Source of the DNA: Spiribacter vilamensis
GTDB taxonomy: Bacteria > Pseudomonadota > Gammaproteobacteria > Nitrococcales > Nitrococcaceae
Assembly: GCF_004217415.1 (NCBI RefSeq)
Contig: NZ_SHLI01000001.1
Location: 1,817,239 to 1,881,238, forward strand
Direction of reading: 5' to 3'
Length of the DNA: 64,000 nucleotides
The translations under genes were made by a program, and so were the position numbers. Position 1 is the stretch's first letter; every line of letters begins with the position of its first letter. The notes under the pieces were generated by a model. That model saw only the letters and a program-made list of their open reading frames with translations. It was not told the origin of the DNA and ran no database searches. This document shows positions 13,369 to 23,895 of the stretch, piece by piece.

Positions 13369-13844
13369 CACTGCTCTCCTGAGGGGGCACGAGCGGTATC
13401 GGGCGTCTCCGATTCCACCAGTTGTTTGAGGTTGCGGGCGACACGATCTACGCCGGTCTGGACGGCGTGCGTGATGAGTTTCTCGAAGGGCCGGAAGGCG
13501 AGGCCCAGTTGCCCGAGCTCGAAGCGGAAGGTGAGCCGGGTCACGTCATCACCCTCGGCGGTGAACCAGAAATCGATGTAGTAGGGGTCTTTCACACCCT
13601 GGAAGCCGATGTGCTCATTGGGCTCAAGGGCGACGACCTCGAAATCCGTCGTGGTGCGACGACCCTGATCGACCCGCATCTGTCGGCCGCGCCAGCCCTT
13701 GACCAGCGGGCCCTCGGACAACGGTTTGAGGCTTTTCACCTCGGGCGACCAGCGCGGATAGTTTTGGACAAAGTCGTCGACGACGAACGAAAACACCACG
13801 GGACTGGGTCGGCGGATCATCGCGGTTGCGCTGGTTTTGACCAT
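13368..13844 (-). CDS. SRPBCC family (START-like) ligand-binding protein
   Basis: A 158-residue protein of the SRPBCC/polyketide cyclase-like fold. Family signs are an N-terminal PSPVVFSFVVDDFVQNYPRWSPE segment, alternating beta-strands, and a long C-terminal helix (GLAFRPFEKLITHAVQTGVDRVARNLKQL). These proteins bind hydrophobic ligands in a deep cavity; the ligand here is unknown. It is the first gene of a two-gene operon with the LOV photoreceptor. That pairing suggests a role in a light or redox stress response, which is inference. Confidence 0.8.
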   Translation of the reverse strand: MVKTSATAMIRRPSPVVFSFVVDDFVQNYPRWSPEVKSLKPLSEGPLVKGWRGRQMRVDQGRRTTTDFEVVALEPNEHIGFQGVKDPYYIDFWFTAEGDDVTRLTFRFELGQLGLAFRPFEKLITHAVQTGVDRVARNLKQLVESETPDTARAPSGEQ

Positions 13845-13920
13845 GATTCTCCCCGGCGCTTATTCGCCAGCCTTGATGTCTGCACTGTAACCCGATGTCG
13901 AAGAATTCCGGAACCGCGTT

Positions 13921-13936
13921 GTCACACCAGTGTGAC
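13921..13936. promoter_or_regulatory. Perfect palindrome between divergent genes, candidate operator
   Basis: GTCACACCAGTGTGAC has two perfect 7-base arms around a 2-base centre. It lies in the 115-base gap between the SRPBCC-LOV operon (leftward) and the DUF4864-like gene (rightward). A second weaker inverted pair (ATTAA/TTAAT) follows at about 13938-13955. The arrangement is that of an operator for a dimeric regulator; the half-site order is opposite to the CRP consensus. The regulator is unknown. Confidence 0.5.
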
Positions 13937-13959
13937 CATTAACCGAGGGATTAATCGCC

Positions 13960-14427
13960 ATGCCTTATTTTCGATTGTTTGCCGGCCTGATGGCCAGCTG
14001 CATCCTCGCCACCCCCGCCGCTGCCAGCGAGCCCGCCGTCCCCGGTCCGGATCTGACCGCCCGGGAGGTCGTGGACATCCAGCTACGGGCACTCAGCGAC
14101 AATGATGACCCCGTCCCCGACGCCGGAATCGAGCAGGTCTGGGCGTTTGCCCACCCCGATAACCGCGCCGTGACCGGCCCCCTGCCGCGGTTCAAGCGGA
14201 TGATCAAGGGACGGGGTTACGGCGTGTTGATCAACCACTCCCGTGCCGAAGTGGAGGCCCTGGGCGAGGGGCCTAACCGTGCCGTCTACCGGGTGCGGGT
14301 CGTGGCCCGTGATGGCGGTTTCCATCGCTTTCGCTGGCAACTCGAGAAGGCGTCCCTCGATGCCGGCGAGGCCTGGATGACCACCGGCGTGACGCCGGGC
14401 CGCGATACCGGTGAGAAGATGCTCTGA
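13960..14427 (+). CDS. Secreted DUF4864-like protein
   Basis: A 155-residue protein with a Sec signal peptide (about residues 1-23, ending PAAAS). The mature part has TAREVVDIQLRAL, a VWAFAHPDNRAVTGPLPRF segment and a final beta-rich region with a conserved tryptophan (HRFRWQLEK). This pattern resembles the DUF4864 family of small exported proteins of unknown function. It is transcribed divergently from the LOV operon across a palindromic site. No catalytic motif is visible. Confidence 0.7.
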   Translation: MPYFRLFAGLMASCILATPAAASEPAVPGPDLTAREVVDIQLRALSDNDDPVPDAGIEQVWAFAHPDNRAVTGPLPRFKRMIKGRGYGVLINHSRAEVEALGEGPNRAVYRVRVVARDGGFHRFRWQLEKASLDAGEAWMTTGVTPGRDTGEKML

Positions 14428-14438
14428 GGGCGTCCCGC

Positions 14439-14861
14439 TCAGGCGAGCGTCGTGGTGACGTCGATATTGCCCCGAGTGGCATAGGAATAGGGGCAGACCA
14501 CGTGGGCGGCCTCGACGAGCCTTTCGGCGTCGGCGCGCTCGACGCCCGGCAGATCAACGGACAGGTCGACGCCGATGGCAAAGCCCTCGCCATCGTCACG
14601 CTTGCCCAGCGACACCTTGGCGGTGACCTGTGTCTCGGACGGCACCTTGATGCCCGCCTGGCCGCCGGCGAACTGCATGGCGCCGAGGAAGCAGGCCGAA
14701 TAGCCACAGGCGAACAGCTGTTCCGGATTGGTGCCGTCGCCGCCGGGGCCGCCGAGTTCCTTCGGCGCGGTGAGCTTGACGTCGAGTGAGCCGTCGCTGA
14801 TAGCGGCGTGCCCGTCGCGGCCGCCGTTGGCGGTACCGGTGGTGGTGTAGAGGACTTCCAT
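14439..14861 (-). CDS. ohr: Organic hydroperoxide resistance protein (Ohr/OsmC family)
   Basis: A 140-residue Ohr-type thiol peroxidase that reduces organic hydroperoxides using a reactive cysteine pair and lipoylated proteins as electron donors. Catalytic Cys57 lies in GYSACFLGAM and resolving Cys123 in HVVCPYS. The assisting Arg15 (GGRDG) and Glu47 (NPEQLF) are in place. An AGGAG site is eight bases upstream. It follows a PAS gene by 18 bases in the same direction and is probably cotranscribed with it. oxyR lies 3 kb away, but Ohr is usually controlled by OhrR. Confidence 0.93.
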   Translation of the reverse strand: MEVLYTTTGTANGGRDGHAAISDGSLDVKLTAPKELGGPGGDGTNPEQLFACGYSACFLGAMQFAGGQAGIKVPSETQVTAKVSLGKRDDGEGFAIGVDLSVDLPGVERADAERLVEAAHVVCPYSYATRGNIDVTTTLA

Positions 14862-14879
14862 GCGATTAACTCCTGTTGC

Positions 14880-15278
14880 TTAGATTCGGCCGGTGACGTC
14901 GTACTGGACGGCGACATGGTGGGTGACCCGTCCGTCCTGGCGGACCGGGACGACCTTCCACTCGAGGATGAACTCGCTGCCATCCTTGCGGTAGTTGACG
15001 GTCTCGCCGTGGAACACTTCGCCACGGCGGATCTGTTCGCCGAGGCGCTGGAGGACGGCGGACTCGGTCTTCGGCCCCTGCAGCATCCCCGGGGTCCGGC
15101 CGACGACCTCGTCGGCGGTATAGCCGGTGATCTCGGTAAACGCCGGGTTGACGTAGATAATCGGCCCGGCGCTGCCGTCCTCGGCGGCCTCGGTGATCGT
15201 GATGGCGTTCAGCGAGTGATCGGCGGTCGCCTTGAAAAGCGCGTTGCCGAGGGGTTCATCGATTTCGGGACTGTCCAT
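14880..15278 (-). CDS. Single PAS-domain protein, LOV-like without the photoactive cysteine
   Basis: A 132-residue protein with one PAS domain closely resembling the LOV protein 1.5 kb away: same length class and the same NYRKDGSEF and VAVQYDVT segments. The LOV signature GRNCRFL is replaced by GRTPGMLQG, removing the photoactive cysteine and its flanking Asn and Arg. It therefore cannot form the flavin-cysteinyl adduct; it may bind another cofactor or act as a partner. It has no effector domain. It probably forms an operon with ohr. Confidence 0.85.
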   Translation of the reverse strand: MDSPEIDEPLGNALFKATADHSLNAITITEAAEDGSAGPIIYVNPAFTEITGYTADEVVGRTPGMLQGPKTESAVLQRLGEQIRRGEVFHGETVNYRKDGSEFILEWKVVPVRQDGRVTHHVAVQYDVTGRI

Positions 15279-15340
15279 TCCAGCGTGCTCCGTAGTGGTT
15301 GGGATTTACTACTTTACGCTCCCAGCCACGGGGGGGTGTG

Positions 15341-16147
15341 TCAAATACCGGCGTGGCGGCGGGACAGGCCACGGGCCAGGGTATTGAGGAGCGCGAACAG
15401 GATCGCGGCGACGCAGACGATGCTCGGCCCGGTGGGCGTATCGAGGTTCCATGATCCCCACATGCCGCCGAGCACCGAGACCGTCCCGACCACCGCCGCG
15501 ATCAGCGCCATGCGCTCGGGCGTGTGACTGAACGGCCGGGCACTGGCGGCGGGGATGATCAGCAGGGCCGCGATCAGCAGTACGCCCACCACCTTGATCG
15601 CTACCGCCACCACGATGGCCAGCGCGACGGTCAGGATCAGCCGCTCGCGACTCGGATCGATGCCCTCGGCATGGGCCATCTCGGTGCTCACGGTGGCCAG
15701 CAACAGCGATTGCCAGCGCCACAGCGTCAGTCCCAGCACCAGCAGCGAGCCGGTCCAGATAATGGCCAGGTCGGTGCGACCGACGGCGAGGATGTCGCCG
15801 AACAGGTAGGCCATCAGATCGATGCGCACGTCGCTCAGGAACGACACCGCGACCAGCCCGAAGGCCAGCGATGAATGCGCCATGACCCCCAGCAGTGTAT
15901 CCATGGCATAACCGCGGTCGGTGAGCAGGCTGACCGTCACCGCCATCAGCAGTGACACCGCCAGCACCCCGGCGAATACCGACATCGACAGCGCCAGCGA
16001 CAAGGCAACGCCGAGCACGGCGGCATGGGCGGTTGCCGCGCCGAAGAAGGCCATCCGCCGCCAGACCACGAAACACCCCAGCGGTGCCGCGGCCAGGACC
16101 ACGCCCAGGCCGGCGAGGGTCGCCCGCACCATGAAGTCATCCAGCAT
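15341..16147 (-). CDS. znuB: Zinc ABC transporter permease ZnuB
   Basis: A 268-residue membrane permease of the ABC-3 (ZnuB/MntB) family with about eight to nine membrane helices. Family features are CFVVWRRMAFFGAATAHAAVLGVAL and HAEGIDPSRERL. The ATG at 16147 is preferred over the in-frame ATG at 16153 because GGAG lies seven bases before it. It overlaps the end of znuC by 11 bases, so the two are coupled. With ZnuC and ZnuA it forms a high-affinity zinc importer. Confidence 0.92.
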   Translation of the reverse strand: MLDDFMVRATLAGLGVVLAAAPLGCFVVWRRMAFFGAATAHAAVLGVALSLALSMSVFAGVLAVSLLMAVTVSLLTDRGYAMDTLLGVMAHSSLAFGLVAVSFLSDVRIDLMAYLFGDILAVGRTDLAIIWTGSLLVLGLTLWRWQSLLLATVSTEMAHAEGIDPSRERLILTVALAIVVAVAIKVVGVLLIAALLIIPAASARPFSHTPERMALIAAVVGTVSVLGGMWGSWNLDTPTGPSIVCVAAILFALLNTLARGLSRRHAGI

Positions 16148-16913
16148 GGTCATGCTCCGTCGCCGGGGCATGGGGGTGGTGATCGGGATTGTGGCGGAAG
16201 ATGGCGAGCGCCTCCTCGTCGTCGGTGCCGAACAGGGCACGGTACTCAGGCGCGGCCGTCACCGCCTCGGGACGCCCCTGGCAGCAGATGTGGTGGTTGA
16301 GGCAGATCACCCGGTCGGCGGCGCGCATGACGACGTGGAGGTCGTGACTGACCAGCAGGATGCCGCAGCCCAGGCGGTCGCGGAGTTGCTCGAGCTGGCG
16401 GTAGAAGTCCGCCGTGCCGGTCTGATCGAGCCCCTGCGAGGCCTCATCGAGCATGAGCAGATTGGGCTCGTCGATCAGGGCCCGCGCCATCAGCGCACGC
16501 TGGAACTGGCCGCCGGACAGCGAGGCCAGCGCCGTATCGGCGCGGCCGGGGATGCCGGCCTGCGCGAGCGCCTGGTCGATGGTCGCCCGGTCATGACGGC
16601 GTGGCAGGTTGAGGAACCGCCGCACGCTCAGCGGCAGCGTCGGGTCGATATGCAGCCGCTGCGGGACATAGCCCAGGCGTAGGTCGTCGGCGCGCCGGAT
16701 ATGGCCGCTATCGATGGCAAGGGCGCCGATCAGCGCTCGCAGCAGGGTCGACTTCCCCGAGCCGTTGGGCCCGACCACGGTGACGATCTCGCCGGCACGC
16801 AGGCGCAGGGTGATGTCCTCGAGGATGTGATTGCCACCGATACGGACGTTGAGGGCCTGCGCCTCGATCAGCGGGGTCTGTGGGTGCGTCATGATGGACG
16901 AGGAAGTTGCCAT
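16137..16913 (-). CDS. znuC: Zinc ABC transporter ATP-binding protein ZnuC
   Basis: A 258-residue ABC ATPase. Walker A is GPNGSGKST, the signature motif is LSGGQFQRALMARAL, Walker B is LLMLDEASQGLD, and the switch histidine is in LLVSHDLHVV. The C-terminal tail is histidine-rich (HNPDHHPHAPATEHDHAG), as in other ZnuC proteins. The start at 16913 (MATSSSIMTHP) or 16892 (MTHP) is not settled, as neither has a clear ribosome binding site. The promoter region is shared with divergent znuA and contains a Zur-like box. Confidence 0.93.
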   Translation of the reverse strand: MATSSSIMTHPQTPLIEAQALNVRIGGNHILEDITLRLRAGEIVTVVGPNGSGKSTLLRALIGALAIDSGHIRRADDLRLGYVPQRLHIDPTLPLSVRRFLNLPRRHDRATIDQALAQAGIPGRADTALASLSGGQFQRALMARALIDEPNLLMLDEASQGLDQTGTADFYRQLEQLRDRLGCGILLVSHDLHVVMRAADRVICLNHHICCQGRPEAVTAAPEYRALFGTDDEEALAIFRHNPDHHPHAPATEHDHAG

Positions 16914-16946
16914 AGCCGTGGTTGTTCGAAAAGGCTTGATATTATC

Positions 16947-16959
16947 GTTATAGTATAGC
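16947..16959. promoter_or_regulatory. Zur box (zinc uptake regulator operator)
   Basis: GTTATAGTATAGC is a near-perfect match to the core GTTATANTATAAC of proteobacterial Zur operators, with one changed base. It lies in the AT-rich 77-base gap between znuC (leftward) and znuA (rightward), and overlaps the probable -10 regions of both. The zur gene itself is not in the window. Confidence 0.8.
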
Positions 16960-16990
16960 ATTACATTTACGCCTGTTGAGGAGTCATCCC

Positions 16991-17989
16991 GTGAATCATT
17001 TGTATCGATCCGACCGGACGCGCCGCACGGCGCTGGCCCTGGGGCTGATGGTAACCGCCCTGGCCGCGCCGGTGTCCGCTGCCCCCCAGGTCGCCACCGA
17101 TATCGCCCCCGTCCACTCACTGGTCAGCCGGGTGATGGATGGCGTCGGTGAACCGTCGCTGGTGATCCAGCCGGGCGCCTCGCCGCACAACTATTCCCTG
17201 CGCCCGTCCGAGGCCGGTGCGCTGGAATCGGCCGACGTGGTCTTCTGGGTCGGCGATGAGCTGACGCCCTGGCTGACCGGAGCCCTGGACAATCTCGCGG
17301 GCGATGCCCGGCAGGTGGCACTGCTGCACACGGAGGGCACCGAGCGCTACGCCTTCCGTGACCGTGTGCTGGCCGAGGCCGGCGGGCATGACGACCACGG
17401 GCACGAGTCGCACAGCGATGATGGCCACGACGACCACGGTGACCATGGCGAAGAGGGACATAACGACGGCCGTATCGACCCGCATGCCTGGCTGGATCCG
17501 GCCAATGCCCGTCACTGGGCGGGCCTGATCGCCGAGACCCTCGCGGCGGAGGATCCCGCCAACGCGGATCAGTACCGCGAGAATGCCGAGGCGGTCCGCG
17601 CTGACATCAATGACATGATGGGGGACATCCGTGCGGCGGTGGAACCGGTCTCGGACGTCCCCTTCGTGGTCTTCCACGACGCTTACCAGTACTTCGAGCG
17701 GCGCTTCGGCATGAATACCGTGGGCGCGATCTCGCTCAGTGATGCCAGCGATCCGAGCCCGGCGCATATTGCCGAGATCCGCACCGTCGTCGATCGCCAC
17801 GATGTGCAGTGCGTGTTCGCCGAGCCGCAGTTCAACCCGCAGCTTGTCGAGACCGTTCTGGGCGGGACCGATGCCCGCACCGGCGTGCTCGACCCGCTCG
17901 GCAGTGATATCGCCGTCGGTGACGAGTTCTACGCCACCCTGATCAATCAACTCGGCGAGCGCCTGGTGTCCTGCCTCGAGGGAAGCTGA
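16991..17989 (+). CDS. znuA: Periplasmic zinc-binding protein ZnuA
   Basis: A 332-residue cluster A-I metal-binding protein. A signal peptide (about residues 1-30, ending PVSA) precedes TDIAPVHSLVSRVMDG. Metal-site histidines are expected in PHNYSL, DPHAWLDP and VFHDAYQYF. A His/Asp-rich flexible loop at about 130-156 (HDDHGHESHSDDGHDDHG and more) is the zinc-scavenging loop of ZnuA rather than of manganese-binding homologues. GTG at 16991 is chosen because GAGGAG is suitably spaced before it. Confidence 0.93.
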   Translation: MNHLYRSDRTRRTALALGLMVTALAAPVSAAPQVATDIAPVHSLVSRVMDGVGEPSLVIQPGASPHNYSLRPSEAGALESADVVFWVGDELTPWLTGALDNLAGDARQVALLHTEGTERYAFRDRVLAEAGGHDDHGHESHSDDGHDDHGDHGEEGHNDGRIDPHAWLDPANARHWAGLIAETLAAEDPANADQYRENAEAVRADINDMMGDIRAAVEPVSDVPFVVFHDAYQYFERRFGMNTVGAISLSDASDPSPAHIAEIRTVVDRHDVQCVFAEPQFNPQLVETVLGGTDARTGVLDPLGSDIAVGDEFYATLINQLGERLVSCLEGS

Positions 17990-18009
17990 TGCGCTAGACT
18001 CGCGGAGCT

Positions 18010-18927
18010 ATGAACCATGTCAACTTCCGCGATCTGCGCTACCTGGTCGCCGTCGCCGACCATCAGCACTTCGGTCGGGCGTCGGCGGCCTGCTATGTCA
18101 GCCAGCCGACGCTCAGCACCCAGATCAAGAAGCTCGAGGGCTATCTCGGGGTGCAGCTGGTCGAGCGCACCAGCAAGCGGGTCCTGGTGACCCCCGTCGG
18201 GCAGATGATCACCGAGCGTGCCCGCCAGGTGCTCAACGAGGTCGATGACCTGGTCAGCGTCGCCCGGGCCGCCGGCGACCCCATGAGCGGTGATCTGCGC
18301 ATCGGCATCATCCCGACGCTGGGGCCGTACCTGATCCCGCATCTCTTCCCGGTCCTGCAGGCGCAGTACCCGAAACTGCGGATGCTGCTCCACGAGGAGC
18401 GCACCCGCGGGCTGGTCGAGCGGCTGCAGGAAGGTACGCTGGATGCCGCCATCATGGGGGTGCCGGTGCCCGACGAGGGGCTGGTCGCCCGGTCGCTTTT
18501 CCAGGAGCCGTTCGAGGTGGCACTGCCAATCGACCATCCGCTGGCGGCGCAGTCCAGTATCGGCCGGCACGACCTTGACGGCACGTCCATGCTGCTGCTC
18601 GAAGAGGGTCACTGCATGCGCGACCAGGCCCTCGATTTCTGCTCGCGGGTGGGTGCCCGCCAGGAGCAGGACTTCCGGGCCACCAGCCTCGAGACCCTGC
18701 GCCAGATGGTGGCCACCGGCGCCGGCGTCACCCTGATGCCGACCCTGGCCGTGCAGGCCGCCGGCACCCAGACCGAGGGGCTTGTCGTGCGGCCATTCGC
18801 CGGCCCACCGCCGGTGCGCGAGCTGGCGATCTATCGCCGTCGCGGCTGTGCCCGCGAGCCGGTGATCAGTGCGCTTGCCGAGCTCATCCGCGATTTGCCG
18901 CCGGTGAGGGCACTGCCCGCCACCTAG
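18010..18927 (+). CDS. oxyR: Hydrogen peroxide sensor OxyR (LysR family)
   Basis: A 305-residue LysR-type regulator. An N-terminal winged helix-turn-helix (HFGRASAACYVSQPTLSTQIKKLE) is followed by a periplasmic-binding-like sensor. The redox pair Cys202 and Cys211 sits in LLEEGHCMRDQALDFC, matching Cys199/Cys208 of E. coli OxyR, so this is OxyR and not a generic LysR. A TAGACT hexamer at 17995-18000 would place transcription start only a few bases before the ATG. Nearby ohr and redox genes fit an oxidative-stress role, though OxyR binding sites were not identified. Confidence 0.94.
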   Translation: MNHVNFRDLRYLVAVADHQHFGRASAACYVSQPTLSTQIKKLEGYLGVQLVERTSKRVLVTPVGQMITERARQVLNEVDDLVSVARAAGDPMSGDLRIGIIPTLGPYLIPHLFPVLQAQYPKLRMLLHEERTRGLVERLQEGTLDAAIMGVPVPDEGLVARSLFQEPFEVALPIDHPLAAQSSIGRHDLDGTSMLLLEEGHCMRDQALDFCSRVGARQEQDFRATSLETLRQMVATGAGVTLMPTLAVQAAGTQTEGLVVRPFAGPPPVRELAIYRRRGCAREPVISALAELIRDLPPVRALPAT

Positions 18928-18940
18928 TTCCGGGGCGCGC

Positions 18941-18949
18941 TGATATACT
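18941..18949 (+). promoter_or_regulatory. Extended -10 promoter of uvrD, possibly leaderless
   Basis: TGATATACT matches an extended -10 element (TG-N-TATACT). It ends seven bases before the uvrD ATG at 18957, so transcription would begin at or next to the start codon. No good -35 is evident, as allowed for extended -10 promoters. Confidence 0.5.
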
Positions 18950-18956
18950 CGCAGGA

Positions 18957-21131
<2,175 letters not shown>

Positions 21132-21138
21132 GACCGCT

Positions 21139-23865
21139 ATGAGTGATCCCGACAAGCGCCTGTTGCTGGTGGACGGTTCGTCCTATCTCTACCGGGCCTA
21201 TCACGCCCTGCCGCCGCTCACGAACACGTCGGGCGAGCCCACCGGCGCGATCTACGGTGTGCTCAGCATGCTCCGGCGACTGATCGAGGACTACCGGCCC
21301 GTGCACATGGGCGTGGTCTTCGACGCCCCGGGCAAGACCTTCCGCGACGAGCTGTTCGCCGAGTACAAGGCCAACCGCCCGCCCATGCCCGACGATCTCG
21401 CCGCCCAGCTCGAGCCGCTCAAGGCGGTGGTCCGCGCCATGGGCCTGCCGCTGATCGAGGTGGGGGGTGTCGAGGCGGATGACGTCATCGGCACCCTCGC
21501 CGTGCGCGGTCGGGCGGACGGGCTCACGCTGCTGATCTCGACCGGCGACAAGGACATGGCGCAGCTCGTCAACGGCGGGGTCACGCTGCTCAACACCATG
21601 TCCAACACGACGCTTGATCGCGACGGTGTGATCGGGAAATTCGGTGTGCCCCCCGAGCAGATCATCGATTACCTGGCCCTGGTGGGGGATACCTCGGACA
21701 ATATCCCCGGCGTGCCCAAGGTCGGTCCCAAGACCGCCGCCAAGTGGCTCGGCCAGTACGGTTCCATCGATGGCATCCGCGAGAACGCCGGTGCCATCGG
21801 CGGCAAGGTCGGCGAGAGCCTGCGCGCGCATCTCGACGAGCTCGATCTGTCGCGCCAGCTGGCGACCATCCAGTGCGACGTCGATCTGCCCCTGGCGCCG
21901 CTGGCGATCCGCCTCGACAGCCCCGACCGCGACGAACTGGCCCGGCGCTACCGGGGGCTCGGCTTTAACACCTGGCTGCGTGAGATCGAGGCCGATGCCG
22001 GCGAGACCGCTGAGCCGGCCGCCGCGACCGCGTATCACGACGCCGCCGATCCGCAGGCCAGCTATCACTGCATCCAGACCGAGGCCGATCTCGAGGCGTG
22101 GCTCGAGCGGCTCGCTGCCGCGCCTTTTTTCGCCCTCGACCTCGAGACCGACAGCCTCGATTACATGCGCGCCCGGGTGGTCGGCGTCTCGTTCGCCGTC
22201 ACCGCAGGAGAGGCCGCCTATCTGCCGCTCGCGCATACCGGCCCGGATCAGCCCCGGCAGCTCGATCGCGATGCCACCCTGGCGCGGCTGAAGCCGCTGC
22301 TCGAGGATCCCGCCGCCGGCAAGCTGGGGCAGAACCTCAAGTACGACATGAGCGTACTGGCCAACCACGGCATCACCCTGCGCGGCGTGGTCCACGACAC
22401 CATGCTCGAGTCGTACTGCCTGGACGCCACGGCGGCCCGCCACGACATGGACTCGCTCGCGCAGAAATACCTCAACTACCGCCCTATCGGTTACGAGGCC
22501 GTGGCCGGCAAGGGGGCGAAACAGATCACCTTCGACCAGGTGGCCCTCGACCAGGCGGTGGATTACGCCGCTGAAGACGCCGACATCACACTGCGGCTGC
22601 ACGAGTCGCTGTGGCCGTCGCTCGCCGAGCGGCCCGGGCCGATGTCGGTGTACGAGTCCATCGAGCTGCCCCTGCTGCCGGTGCTCTCGCGGATCGAGCG
22701 CACCGGGGTGCGCGTTGATGCCGGCCTGCTGGCGACCCAGAGCCGCGAGCTCGCCGAGACCATGCAGCAGCTCGAGTCGCAGGCGCATACCGCCGCCGGC
22801 GGGCCATTCAACCTGGGCTCGCCCAAGCAGATCCAGGAGATCCTCTACGAGCGCCAGGGGCTGCCGGTACTGGCGAAAACGCCCAAGGGGGCCCCGTCCA
22901 CCGCCGAGTCGGTGCTCGAGGAGCTGGCCGCGCAGGGGCATGACCTGCCGCGTCTGATCCTCGATTACCGGGGCGTCTCCAAGCTGCGCTCCACCTATAC
23001 CGAGAAGCTGCCGACCCTGATCAACCCGCACACCGGGCGCGTGCATACCTCCTATCACCAGGCGGTGGCCGCCACCGGGCGCCTGTCGTCGTCGGATCCC
23101 AATTTGCAGAACATCCCCATCCGCACGCCCGAGGGCCGGCGCATCCGGCGCGCCTTTGTGCCCACGCCGGGCTATCGACTGATGGCGGCGGATTACTCCC
23201 AGGTGGAGCTGCGCATCATGGCGCACCTGTCCGGGGACGACGGGCTGCGCCGGGCGTTCGCCGAGGGACAGGACATCCACGCGGCGACCGCGGCCGAGGT
23301 GTTCGGCGGCGAGGCGGCGGCGGTCAGTGGCGATCAGCGCCGTGCCGCCAAGGCCATCAATTTCGGTCTCATCTACGGTATGTCGGCGTGGGGGCTCGCC
23401 CGCCAGCTGGGCATCGAGCGCGGCGAGGCACAGGCCTATGTCGATCGCTACTTCGAGCGCTATCCCGGCGTGCAGGCGTTCATGGACCGGACGCGGGAGA
23501 CCGCCCACCAGCAGGGCTACGTGGAAACGGTGTATGGCCGCCGGCTCTACCTGCCCGAGATCAACAGCCGCAACAACCAGCGCCGCCAGTACGCCGAGCG
23601 CACCGCCATCAATGCCCCGATGCAGGGGACTGCGGCGGATATCATCAAGCGGGCGATGATCGCCGTGGACGACTGGATCGGCCGGGAGCAGCCGGATGCG
23701 ACGCTGGTCATGCAGGTCCACGACGAACTGGTGCTCGAGGTGCCGGCCGGCGACGAGGCCGCGATTGGCGAGCGGATCCGCGGTTTCATGGCGGCGGCCG
23801 CCGACCTGGACGTCCCTCTGGAGGTGGAAGTCGGCATCGGTGACGATTGGGATACCGCCCACTGA
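21139..23865 (+). CDS. polA: DNA polymerase I
   Basis: A 908-residue DNA polymerase I, beginning MSDPDKRLLLVDGSSYLYRA. The 5' nuclease domain covers about residues 1-300 (GVEADDVIGTLA, GDTSDNIPGVPKVGPKTA). A 3'-5' exonuclease domain has the FALDLETDSLDYM carboxylates and so is probably active. The polymerase domain has DYSQVELRIMAHLS, AAKAINFGLIYGMS and QVHDELVLEVP, carrying the two catalytic aspartates. It fills gaps in repair and processes Okazaki fragments. It is downstream of uvrD and upstream of a probable sRNA. Confidence 0.98.
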   Translation: MSDPDKRLLLVDGSSYLYRAYHALPPLTNTSGEPTGAIYGVLSMLRRLIEDYRPVHMGVVFDAPGKTFRDELFAEYKANRPPMPDDLAAQLEPLKAVVRAMGLPLIEVGGVEADDVIGTLAVRGRADGLTLLISTGDKDMAQLVNGGVTLLNTMSNTTLDRDGVIGKFGVPPEQIIDYLALVGDTSDNIPGVPKVGPKTAAKWLGQYGSIDGIRENAGAIGGKVGESLRAHLDELDLSRQLATIQCDVDLPLAPLAIRLDSPDRDELARRYRGLGFNTWLREIEADAGETAEPAAATAYHDAADPQASYHCIQTEADLEAWLERLAAAPFFALDLETDSLDYMRARVVGVSFAVTAGEAAYLPLAHTGPDQPRQLDRDATLARLKPLLEDPAAGKLGQNLKYDMSVLANHGITLRGVVHDTMLESYCLDATAARHDMDSLAQKYLNYRPIGYEAVAGKGAKQITFDQVALDQAVDYAAEDADITLRLHESLWPSLAERPGPMSVYESIELPLLPVLSRIERTGVRVDAGLLATQSRELAETMQQLESQAHTAAGGPFNLGSPKQIQEILYERQGLPVLAKTPKGAPSTAESVLEELAAQGHDLPRLILDYRGVSKLRSTYTEKLPTLINPHTGRVHTSYHQAVAATGRLSSSDPNLQNIPIRTPEGRRIRRAFVPTPGYRLMAADYSQVELRIMAHLSGDDGLRRAFAEGQDIHAATAAEVFGGEAAAVSGDQRRAAKAINFGLIYGMSAWGLARQLGIERGEAQAYVDRYFERYPGVQAFMDRTRETAHQQGYVETVYGRRLYLPEINSRNNQRRQYAERTAINAPMQGTAADIIKRAMIAVDDWIGREQPDATLVMQVHDELVLEVPAGDEAAIGERIRGFMAAAADLDVPLEVEVGIGDDWDTAH

Positions 23866-23891
23866 ACTTCGCTGAAGGCGGCGCTGTCATT
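23864..23891 (+). promoter_or_regulatory. SigmaE/AlgU-type promoter of the polA-engB sRNA
   Basis: GAACTT (23864-23869) and TCATT (23887-23891) are separated by 17 bases, resembling the extracytoplasmic-stress sigma consensus GAACTT-N16/17-TCtgA. The -35 overlaps the polA stop codon. The predicted start, about seven bases after the -10, coincides with the first hairpin of the RNA at 23898. Confidence 0.55.
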
Positions 23892-23895
23892 AAAG

